From Holophaga sp. (lineage in GTDB: Bacteria > Acidobacteriota > Holophagae > Holophagales > Holophagaceae): a stretch of DNA of 10,833 nt. The stretch lies in NCBI GenBank assembly GCA_031292735.1, contig JARLGP010000297.1, positions 1-10,833 of the forward strand. Direction: 5' to 3'. The notes below the pieces were generated by a model. That model worked only from the letters and a program-made list of their open reading frames with translations. It was not told the origin of the DNA and ran no database searches. This document shows, piece by piece, positions 1-5,977 of this stretch; position 1 is the first letter of the stretch; each line of letters starts with the position of its first letter. The position numbers and the translations under genes are program-made.

Positions 1-260
1 GTCACCGCCATGGCCCGGTCGCGCACCTGCATGAGCACGCTTTCCATGATGTGGCTCAGCGACTTGATCGCCTCGAAGGCGAAGAAGCCTGCGCCGCCCT
101 TGATGCTGTGGATGGCCCGGAACACCCGGTTGATCACCTCCTGGGAGGTGTGCGCGCCCTCCTGCTCCATGGCCAGGAGATCGGGTTCGATGGTGCTCAG
201 GTGCTCGCGGCTTTCGGCCACGAATTCCAGGATGAGGTTGTCGTCCGCCAGGCTGCCCAT
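1..260 (-). CDS. CheA-like chemotaxis histidine kinase, N-terminal Hpt (P1) domain, partial
   Basis: Only the first 86 codons are present; the gene continues past the left edge. The visible part is a histidine phosphotransfer (P1) domain. His51 lies in a HSIKGGAGFF motif, the classic CheA phospho-accepting signature, within a helical bundle rich in Glu, Leu and Ile. In CheA-family kinases this His is phosphorylated by the dimer's own ATPase domain and passes phosphate to CheY/CheB-type receivers in the cytoplasm. The ATG at 258-260 is preceded by a G-rich Shine-Dalgarno stretch about 9 bases upstream. The gene starts 3 bases after the STAS stop codon, so the two are almost certainly co-transcribed. 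Seen: the Hpt motif and operon spacing. Inferred: that a full CheA (P3-P5) follows. A stand-alone Hpt protein or a hybrid kinase with an N-terminal Hpt cannot be excluded from this fragment. Confidence 0.85.
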   Translation of the reverse strand, partial: MGSLADDNLILEFVAESREHLSTIEPDLLAMEQEGAHTSQEVINRVFRAIHSIKGGAGFFAFEAIKSLSHIMESVLMQVRDRAMAV

Positions 261-263
261 GGG

Positions 264-587
264 TCACTGCCCCCGGATTTCAAAGATCTCGTTGAGCCGA
301 AAGAACCGGAACAGCCGGAGCACCTCCGGATTGGCCCCGGCCACCGAGAACGCCAGCTTGCGCTCCTGGCAGGTCTTGTAGAGGCCCACGATCAGGGTGA
401 TGCCCAGGGAATCCACCAGCTCGGCGGCGGTCAGGTCCAGCACCACCGCCTGCCCGGCCCGCTTCATGAGCTCGCGCAGGGCGGCCCGCTGGGCCGCCAC
501 TACGCTGGCCACCAGCGGCCCCAGGGCCACCAGGCGCAAGGTGGTCCCCTGCACCTCGATGTCGAATGGATCAGGATTGGCAGTCAT
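264..587 (-). CDS. STAS-domain anti-sigma factor antagonist (SpoIIAA/RsbV-like)
   Basis: A 107-residue single-domain protein with the STAS layout: a first strand around residues 8-22, a helix around 28-44, a VVLDL strand at 48-52, and the conserved loop with Asp59-Ser60-Leu-Gly. Ser60 is the expected regulatory phosphorylation site. In partner switching, an RsbW/SpoIIAB-type kinase phosphorylates this Ser and a PP2C phosphatase removes it; the unphosphorylated form binds and sequesters a kinase or other partner. Both opposing enzyme domains are at the C-terminus of the large protein encoded just upstream, whose stop lies inside this gene (17-base overlap). This protein is therefore its likely substrate. 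ATG at 585-587 has a GGGAG ribosome-binding site about 7 bases upstream. No sigma factor is visible, so the final target is unknown; the adjacent CheA-like kinase is one candidate. The family call is firm and the wiring is inferred. Confidence 0.9.
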   Translation of the reverse strand: MTANPDPFDIEVQGTTLRLVALGPLVASVVAAQRAALRELMKRAGQAVVLDLTAAELVDSLGITLIVGLYKTCQERKLAFSVAGANPEVLRLFRFFRLNEIFEIRGQ

Positions 588-3500
588 GCTCAGCTCCCTT
601 CAAGTCGATTTGGAATTCCAGCTCGCCCCCGCGCATGCGCAGGCCGGCCGTGGCGCGGTGCAGGATCGCCAGACCCCGGTGCCGTTCCGAAACGTTGCTG
701 ATCTCCGGCTTCCAGGCCTCCAGGGCGAAGCCCGGGCCTTCGTCCACCACCCGCACCTGGACCGTGTCTCCGGACAGCCGGCAGTCCAGGGCGATCCGCT
801 TGCCGGGGTCGCCGCCGTTGCCGTGCTCCATGCCGTTGTTCAGGGCCTCGTGCAGGGCCAACGACAGGCTGAAACGGCTGGAGCGGTCCAGGGGATGCCC
901 GGCCAGCAGCTCTTTCAGCTCCCGGTCGGCCCGGTCGGTCGAACCGGCCACGGAGGAATAGGTCCGCAGCAGCTGGTTCGGCGCCGGCGTCCAGGGCGGC
1001 TGCTCCAGGCCCACCACCAGCAGGTCGTCGGTGATCCGGCCGGCCCCGTGCTGCTTGGCCGCGTCGCACAGCGCGCCCAGGGCCTGCTGGATGGGGCGGC
1101 TGGCGAGCTGCTGCCATAGCCCGGGAACCCGGTCGCGGAAGAACGCCCGGTCCGGGGACAGGGTGTCGAACAGGCCGTCGGTGCCGAACAGCATGCGGTC
1201 GCCAGGTTCCAGCACCAGCACCTTTTCGCTGAGCCGGGTCTGGTCGAACAGCCCCAGCGGGGTGCCCCTCAGCACCACTTGCTCGGTCCGCGCCAGGCTC
1301 CGGCGGTGCCAGATCCCGTAGGGGTTGCCGGCGTTCACCAGGTGCATCCGCCCCGTGGCCAGGTCCCAGTGGGCGCCCAGCACCGCGATGGCGGTCTCCG
1401 GGAAGGGTCCGCCCTGGATGTTCTGGTTCAGCCGCTGGAACAGCTCCACCAGATCCGGGCCGTCCTGGGCGAAGGAGGACAGCATGCCCAGGAACGAGGC
1501 CACCGCGTAGCTGCTGAGCACCGAGTGCCCGGCCACGTCCGCCAGCACCAGCAGCACGCTCCCGTCGGCGTGCCGGATGCAGCGGAACACGTCGCCCCCG
1601 GCGTCGGTCAGCGGTTCGCAGATGGAATAGACCGGCAGGTCCGGCTCCGGCATGGCCTCCATGGTCCGCTGGGCCAGCCGCACCGCCTGGGCGGTTTCCG
1701 CGAACCGGCGGGACACCTGCCGCGACTTGCGCTCCGCCATCAGGCGCCGCACGTGCTCCAGCAGCACCTGGGAATCGAAGGGCTTGTTGAGGAACTCGTT
1801 CACGTGGAGCAAAAGCACCTGGTTCAGGGCCTCCATGTCGGCCGAGGCGGTGAGCACCAGCACCGGCATCTGCGGGTCCCGGCCGCGCACCCGCTCCACC
1901 AGCTCCAGGCCGCTCATGCGCGGCATGTCCAGGTCGGTCACCAGCAGGCTGAAGCAGGAGGGGTCCGGGGCCGCGCAGTAGCTTTCCCATGCCGCCTGGC
2001 CGTCCCTGGCCTCCAGCACCCGGTAGCCGCCCTTGGCCAGCCAGGAACCGATGAGCGAGCGGGTCACCTTGCTGTCCTCGGCGAACAGCACCAGCGGGCC
2101 GTTGGCCTCGGGCGCCGGGTCCGCCTGGGCGAAGGCCTTGTCGATGGAGCCCAGCGACGGAGGCTTGAGCCGGCAGCTGTCCATCGCCCGCCGCACCGCC
2201 CGGGCCAGGTCCTTGGTGAACAGGGGCTTGCCCAGGATCTCGGCGAAGCTGACGGTGAGCCCCAGGGGCGAATCCGGCGCCTGGAAGGCCCCGGTCACCA
2301 GCAGCGCCGGCAGGTCCGGGCGGATCCTGCGCATGCGCCGGGTCAGCTCCGCGCCGGAGAGGGAGGGCATGTCCAGATCGGTCACCAGCAGGTCGAAACT
2401 GTCCGGCTTGGCCTTGAACACCTCCAGGGCGTCGAATGCGCTGGTCTTGGCGGTGACCTGGTAGCCCAGGGCCTGGAGCCCCTCCTTGGCCAGCGCGGTG
2501 ACGATGTCCTCGTCGTCCACGAACAGGATGTGCTCGGAGCCCCCCTGGACCTCCGTGGCCAGTTCGAACGGCGCCCGGGGCTGGGGCGGCTGGCAGGGGA
2601 TGGCCACCTGGAACCGCGCGCCCTGCCCCGGTTCGCTGTCCACCTGGATGCTGCCGCCGTGCTTGTGCACGATGCCGTGCACCACCGAAAGGCCCAGCCC
2701 GGTGCCTTGCCCTTCGGGCTTGGTGGTGAAGAAGGGCTCGAAGATCCGTTCCCGCACCGCCTGGCTCATGCCGGCGCCGGTATCCCCCACCGTGAGCAGC
2801 GCCATGCGCGGCGCGCCCGGCTCCTCAAACTCGGCCAGCCCCAGGCTCAAGGTCCCGCCCTGCTGCTTCAGGGCCTGGTAGCCGTTGACGGCGAGGTTCA
2901 TGATGACCTGGTGCAGCTGGCCGGGATCGCCCATGACCCACACCGAGGAGGCGATGTCGGAATGGATGCGGATGGCCTCCGGCAGGGTGGCGCGCAGCAG
3001 GGCGGCCACTTCCTTCACCACCGCGCTGAGATCGAACGGAATCCGCTTCTCCTCCGCGCGCCGGCTGAAGCTGAGCACCTGCTGGTTCAGCTCCCGGGCC
3101 CGCTGGCCGGCCTTGTAGATGATCTCCAGCTTGGAACGCGCCGGGCTGTCGGCCTCCAGTTGCCACTCGATGAGCTCGGCGGCACTGAGGATGGCGGAAA
3201 GGATGTTGTTGAAGTCGTGGGCGATGCCGCCGGCCAGGACGCCCAGGGCGTCCATCTTTTCCACCTGCAGCCGCTGCTCCCACCCGCGCCGGTGTTCGAT
3301 GACCAGCCCGGCCAGGCGGGAAGCCTCGGTGAGCAGCTCCAGGTGGCGCTCGTCATGGCTTTCCGGGGCCTTGGCATAGATGCCGAAGACGCCCAGCACC
3401 TCGCCGGTGGCGGCCAGGATCGGCTCGGACCAGCAGGCGCTGAACCCGACGTTCAGGGCCAGCTCCCGCACCAGCGGCCAGCTGGGCTGGGTTTCCAGGC

Positions 3501-3993
3501 GGTCCACCACCACCCGCCGGCCGCTTCGGCAGGCCTCCACCGAGCCGCTGCCCCCGGGCTCGAGCTTCATCCCCTCCATGAGCGCGCTGTAGCTGGGCGG
3601 CAGCCCCAGGGTGGCGCCCACCCGCAGGCAGTTGTGCACCGGATCCAGAAGCAGGACCGAGGCCGGATGCTCAGGGAAGATCTCCGCCATCTGTTCCAGC
3701 AGCACGTCCAGGCACCGTTCCAGGGTGCCGGAGCCCATCACCTGCTCCAGCACCTTCATCCGGGCGGCCTGCAGCCGATCCATCCGTTCGCGCCCCCGCA
3801 CCTCCCGGTCCAGCTCGTCCCGGGCCGCGGCCAGGGCCTGGGCCTGCTCCCGGAGCTGGGCTTCCAGGTCCTGGATGCGCCGGGCGGCTTGCTGCTCCTC
3901 CGGGCCGGGCCCCTCCTCCGGCCCGGGCTGGGCCTGCAGGAACTCGTTCAAGGCGGAATGCAACCGCGACAGCGCATCATTCAATTCGGGCAT
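571..3993 (-). CDS. Hybrid histidine kinase fused to SpoIIE-type PP2C phosphatase and RsbW-type anti-sigma kinase
   Basis: An 1140-residue cytoplasmic protein with no membrane segment. In order: charged coiled-coil region (about 1-90); GAF-like sensor (about 90-235); HisKA dimerisation helix with His259 in AHDFNN; HATPase with N box Asn366/Asn370, G1 DTGAGM (404-409) and a GTGLGL G2 box; receiver 1 (about 487-603; Asp493/494, phosphoacceptor Asp539, Thr567, Lys589); receiver 2 (about 633-752; Glu639/Asp640, Asp687, Thr715, Lys737); linker; SpoIIE/RsbU PP2C domain (about 785-995) with metal-binding Asp801 (GGD), Asp819, Asp939 (TDG) and Asp990; and a RsbW-like HATPase (about 1005-1135) with N box Glu1049/Asn1052-1053 and DEGPGF (1084-1089). 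All key catalytic residues appear intact. Likely role: an input through GAF/HisKA and phosphorelay to the receivers sets the balance between dephosphorylating and phosphorylating the adjacent STAS protein. ATG at 3991-3993 has a GGGGGTGAGG ribosome-binding site. Domain calls are strong; the signal and direction of control are unknown. Confidence 0.93.
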   Translation of the reverse strand: MPELNDALSRLHSALNEFLQAQPGPEEGPGPEEQQAARRIQDLEAQLREQAQALAAARDELDREVRGRERMDRLQAARMKVLEQVMGSGTLERCLDVLLEQMAEIFPEHPASVLLLDPVHNCLRVGATLGLPPSYSALMEGMKLEPGGSGSVEACRSGRRVVVDRLETQPSWPLVRELALNVGFSACWSEPILAATGEVLGVFGIYAKAPESHDERHLELLTEASRLAGLVIEHRRGWEQRLQVEKMDALGVLAGGIAHDFNNILSAILSAAELIEWQLEADSPARSKLEIIYKAGQRARELNQQVLSFSRRAEEKRIPFDLSAVVKEVAALLRATLPEAIRIHSDIASSVWVMGDPGQLHQVIMNLAVNGYQALKQQGGTLSLGLAEFEEPGAPRMALLTVGDTGAGMSQAVRERIFEPFFTTKPEGQGTGLGLSVVHGIVHKHGGSIQVDSEPGQGARFQVAIPCQPPQPRAPFELATEVQGGSEHILFVDDEDIVTALAKEGLQALGYQVTAKTSAFDALEVFKAKPDSFDLLVTDLDMPSLSGAELTRRMRRIRPDLPALLVTGAFQAPDSPLGLTVSFAEILGKPLFTKDLARAVRRAMDSCRLKPPSLGSIDKAFAQADPAPEANGPLVLFAEDSKVTRSLIGSWLAKGGYRVLEARDGQAAWESYCAAPDPSCFSLLVTDLDMPRMSGLELVERVRGRDPQMPVLVLTASADMEALNQVLLLHVNEFLNKPFDSQVLLEHVRRLMAERKSRQVSRRFAETAQAVRLAQRTMEAMPEPDLPVYSICEPLTDAGGDVFRCIRHADGSVLLVLADVAGHSVLSSYAVASFLGMLSSFAQDGPDLVELFQRLNQNIQGGPFPETAIAVLGAHWDLATGRMHLVNAGNPYGIWHRRSLARTEQVVLRGTPLGLFDQTRLSEKVLVLEPGDRMLFGTDGLFDTLSPDRAFFRDRVPGLWQQLASRPIQQALGALCDAAKQHGAGRITDDLLVVGLEQPPWTPAPNQLLRTYSSVAGSTDRADRELKELLAGHPLDRSSRFSLSLALHEALNNGMEHGNGGDPGKRIALDCRLSGDTVQVRVVDEGPGFALEAWKPEISNVSERHRGLAILHRATAGLRMRGGELEFQIDLKGAEHDCQS

Positions 3994-4064
3994 GGCAAGG
4001 CCTCACCCCCTTGGGGGCATTTTTCGCTGCGACTGAATAAAGCAATTGTTAGAGAAGGAAACAG

Positions 4065-4119
4065 AAAAAAGGCGCAACCATTGTCCTTCCGGAAGGGCCG
4101 GAACGACTCAGTTGCGCCT
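4065..4119 (-). terminator. Rho-independent terminator with nested hairpin
   Basis: Perfect 9-base arms at 4070-4078 and 4111-4119 enclose a loop containing a second palindrome (4085-4096, CCTTCC/GGAAGG). On the minus strand the stem is followed directly by a run of T (4065-4070). It would end transcripts from the receiver gene upstream, or the small RNA proposed here, before the large kinase gene. The branched, long loop is unusual for a simple terminator and could be part of a folded RNA. Confidence 0.75.
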
Positions 4120-4181
4120 CACGACTTGCAGGACAGTTCCTACCCGTCAAGGCATCCCACACTAAATGCAGGACTAAGATC
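4065..4181 (-). ncRNA. Candidate small RNA or structured leader (about 117 nt)
   Basis: The segment sits between the receiver-protein stop and the kinase gene. It has its own promoter-like sequence upstream (4188-4215) and ends at a strong intrinsic terminator (4065-4119). On the minus strand it holds two copies of GTCCTGCA (plus-strand positions 4167-4174 and 4127-4134), 40 bases apart, before the terminator stem. Repeated short pyrimidine-containing motifs are common in regulatory RNAs as target-pairing or protein-binding sites. I do not recognise it as a known riboswitch; the c-di-GMP GEMM core was looked for and not found. Alternatives are a plain 3' untranslated region of the receiver gene, or an attenuator in the leader of the kinase operon. 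There is no conserved-family evidence, only architecture. Confidence 0.45.
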
Positions 4182-5010
4182 AGCACCAGCCTAACGAAGC
4201 GCCATGGGCTGTCAATAAAAATTTTAATACCATGCACCCGACCACTGGAATCAGGCTCTCCAGCTTCTGCCGCAGGTCCCTCAACTTCCTGGAATGGAAG
4301 GCATCCTTGGTGGCCTCCAGCACCTCGACCCCTTCCTGGATGGCCTGCTCCAGGTTGGTCACCCGGGGGCAGTCGCGCACCGGGCAGCCCTCCCGCCCCT
4401 GGAGTCCGGCGGACAGCTCGAACAGGGCCCGGAGATCGCTGATGGTTCCGGCCAGGTTGCCCAGGGCCAGGGTCAGCGCGCCGCCCAGGGTCTCCTGGGC
4501 GGTGCCCCGGGGTCCCGCCTTGAAGGCCGCGCGCAGGGCCTGCATGTCCTCCACCCAGCGCTCCAGGTGGCGGCTGGACTCGGCCAGGGTGGAGGCCACC
4601 TTGCGCAGGGCCATGCCGCGCCTCAGGTGCCCCAGCAGCTCATCGAAATTCAGCGGCTTCACCAGGTAGGCCAGCACGGGCAGTTGCAGCGCCTGGGCGG
4701 CGGTGGCCACCGAAGGGTGGCCGGTCACCAGGATGGCCTGCAGCTCCGCATTGAGCGCGGGAAGCCGATGCACCAGCTCCAGATCCTCGTTGCCCGGCAT
4801 GTGGATTTCCGCGATCAGGAGATCGTAGGGAACGGATTCCAGCAGGCGGAGCGCCCCGAAGCCGTCGGGCGCGCTGTGGCAGGCATAGCCTTCCCGCTGC
4901 AGCAGCACGGCCAGGGGGCGCCGGAAGGTTTCCTCGCCATCGGCGATGAGGATCCGCCCCAGGCTTTGAACATCCTGCCGGGCCCCTTCCGGTGGCATCT
5001 CAGTGGCCAA
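4180..5010 (-). CDS. Response-regulator-like protein with altered receiver site and helical C-terminus
   Basis: A 276-residue protein: a receiver domain (about 18-132) and a helical tail (about 135-252) without a recognisable DNA-binding or enzymatic domain. The receiver has Asp24, a signalling Thr in LVTGH and Lys in LVKPLNF. Gly25 stands where the second Mg-binding acidic residue normally is, and Glu68 replaces the phosphoacceptor Asp in the IAEIHMPG motif. It may therefore be unable to accept phosphate and behave as constitutively on (Glu can mimic phospho-Asp), or act as a binding module. The tail includes a CPVRDCP cysteine pair and a region likely to be coiled coil. Translation most likely starts at TTG (5008-5010) because GGGGGAGG lies 9 bases upstream; the ATG at 4996-4998 is poorly spaced. 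The last 20 or so codons are A/T-rich and atypical. It precedes the large kinase on the same strand, so a link is plausible, but a terminator lies between. Confidence 0.82.
   Translation of the reverse strand: MATEMPPEGARQDVQSLGRILIADGEETFRRPLAVLLQREGYACHSAPDGFGALRLLESVPYDLLIAEIHMPGNEDLELVHRLPALNAELQAILVTGHPSVATAAQALQLPVLAYLVKPLNFDELLGHLRRGMALRKVASTLAESSRHLERWVEDMQALRAAFKAGPRGTAQETLGGALTLALGNLAGTISDLRALFELSAGLQGREGCPVRDCPRVTNLEQAIQEGVEVLEATKDAFHSRKLRDLRQKLESLIPVVGCMVLKFLLTAHGASLGWC
4188..4215 (-). promoter_or_regulatory. Sigma-70-type promoter with UP-like A/T tract
   Basis: Minus strand: perfect -35 TTGACA (plus 4210-4215), a 16-base spacer and a -10-like TAGGCT (plus 4188-4193). An A/T-rich tract of about 18 bases immediately upstream of the -35 resembles an UP element. 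It lies inside the last codons of the receiver gene, with a predicted start near 4181. It stands out strongly from the GC-rich surroundings. The -10 is only a partial match. Confidence 0.5.
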
Positions 5011-5170
5011 TTCCCCCCGCCTCCCCCAAACCGATAGTCGTTTTCATGACCGGACCACACCCAGGCGGGTGCGGGGAAAAGACTCACTCAAGGTGCGCCC
5101 CATGTCGTTGCCACGATGGCATCGCAGCACTCGATCCAATCGAACGGTCACCCAATCATTTCACTGAAAC
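5011..5170. other. Intergenic gap with small hairpins only
   Basis: About 160 bases between two minus-strand genes. It contains two short inverted repeats (TGCCA/TGGCA around 5114-5126 and a CACCC/GGGTG pair around 5060-5073), but no T-run for a terminator and no convincing promoter. Nothing else was recognised. Confidence 0.4.
5020..5027 (-). promoter_or_regulatory. Ribosome-binding site supporting a TTG start
   Basis: GGGGGAGG on the minus strand lies 9 bases from the TTG at 5008-5010, but about 21 bases from the in-frame ATG at 4996-4998. This decides the start codon of the receiver-domain gene in favour of TTG. Confidence 0.6.
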
Positions 5171-5443
5171 CTATTTCCCCTCGTTGGCCTTTTCCACCCG
5201 CTCCGCGATGCTGTCCAGCAGGTCCCAGATCTGATGGCATTCCTCGCAGGTGGTGACCGGATCGCCGCAGGGGAAGCCTTCGACGCCGATCCCCTCGCAG
5301 CGGGGGTTGCGAACGTAGAACAGGAGTCCTTCGAGAACTTCGCTCATCCGGTCGCGAAGCTTGCTTTCCGGCAGGCCGCGGAGGCCCTGGACGAGCCTCC
5401 ATTCGGAGGGGCTCAGGACCGCGGTGGTAGTGGGCAGAGGCAT
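5171..5443 (-). CDS. Small four-cysteine protein of unknown function
   Basis: A 90-residue soluble protein that I do not recognise. The N-terminal half (residues 11-46) looks helical and contains the WRLVQGLRGL and MSEVLEGLLFYV segments. The C-terminal half has four cysteines: Cys49, Cys59, Cys66 and Cys69, followed by a helix (71-86). The spacing C-x9-C-x6-C-x2-C with His70 would suit a zinc or similar metal site. Cys66-x2-Cys69-His70 formally matches the c-type haem motif, but no signal peptide is present, so haem is unlikely. ATG at 5441-5443 has an excellent AAGGAG ribosome-binding site 7 bases upstream, which supports it being a real gene. It is followed by about 160 bases without a gene and then the receiver gene on the same strand. 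Confidence 0.8.
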   Translation of the reverse strand: MPLPTTTAVLSPSEWRLVQGLRGLPESKLRDRMSEVLEGLLFYVRNPRCEGIGVEGFPCGDPVTTCEECHQIWDLLDSIAERVEKANEGK

Positions 5444-5466
5444 GGGCCAGCTCCTTGAATCACCCT

Positions 5467-5472
5467 AGTATA
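5467..5472 (-). promoter_or_regulatory. Candidate -10 element for the four-cysteine gene
   Basis: TATACT on the minus strand lies 24 bases before the ATG and would give a short leader of about 17 bases. No good -35 is present. The same divergent gap to dtd contains a perfect GCGCCGGCGC palindrome (5486-5495) and an inverted repeat with 6-base arms (5502-5507 and 5515-5520), either of which could be a protein-binding site. Confidence 0.3.
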
Positions 5473-5542
5473 GGCCCTTGGCGCCGCGCCGGCGCAGTTT
5501 CCGGGTTACCCTGGAACCCGCAACCTCCATGGGAGCGGCGCC

Positions 5543-5977
5543 GTGAAAGCAGTCATTCAGCGGGTGAAACGGGCCTCGGTGACGGCCGGGGAGCGGAGCG
5601 CCAGCATCGGCCCCGGCCTGCTGGTGCTGGTTGCCCTGGAAACCGGCGACGGCGAGGAGCAGTGCCGGTGGGCCGCCGCCAAGATCGCCACCCTGCGGAT
5701 CTTCGAGGACGGGCAGGAGCGCATGAACCTGGCCCTGGGGGACGTGGGCGGGGAGATCCTGGCCGTTTCCCAGTTCACCCTGGCCGGCAGCATCGTCAAG
5801 GGCCGGCGCCCCTCCTTCGACCGGGCCATGGCCCCGGACCTGGCCCGGCCGCTGTTCGACCACTTCGTCGCCTGCCTGCGGGCCGAAGGCTGCCCGGTGC
5901 GCACCGGGTTCTTCCAGGAAACCATGGCGGTGGAGCTGGTCAACGACGGACCGGTGACCTTCATCCTGGAGCGCTGA
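5543..5977 (+). CDS. dtd: D-aminoacyl-tRNA deacylase
   Basis: A 144-residue protein, full length for the DTD family (about 145). It hydrolyses the ester bond between D-amino acids (and glycine on mischarged tRNA-Ala) and tRNA, removing non-L residues before they reach the ribosome. Family marks: an N-terminal MKAVIQRVKRASVT strand, the SQFTL motif at 76-80 with the active-site Thr79, and the Gly136-cis-Pro137 motif in NDGPVTF near the C-terminus, which enforces chiral selection across the homodimer. Translation starts at GTG (5543-5545) with GGGAG 7 bases upstream. It stands alone on the plus strand, and its stop codon abuts the stop of the convergent gene on the minus strand with no gap. Nothing is unusual in the sequence, and the assignment is firm. 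Confidence 0.95.
   Translation: MKAVIQRVKRASVTAGERSASIGPGLLVLVALETGDGEEQCRWAAAKIATLRIFEDGQERMNLALGDVGGEILAVSQFTLAGSIVKGRRPSFDRAMAPDLARPLFDHFVACLRAEGCPVRTGFFQETMAVELVNDGPVTFILER

Noticed and set aside
4065..4181. c-di-GMP (GEMM) riboswitch ahead of a signalling gene
   Set aside because: The conserved GEMM core and tetraloop-receptor sequences were not found.
1279..4194. Very long open frame on the plus strand opposite the fusion kinase
   Set aside because: Its translation is low-complexity (His, Gln, Gly, Arg, Leu rich) with no domain, and it mirrors a minus-strand gene with clear motifs; long antisense frames are expected at this GC content.
5171..5443. CxxCH c-type haem motif in the small protein (residues 66-70)
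   Set aside because: There is no signal peptide or membrane anchor, so haem attachment in the periplasm is unlikely; a single CxxCH can occur by chance.
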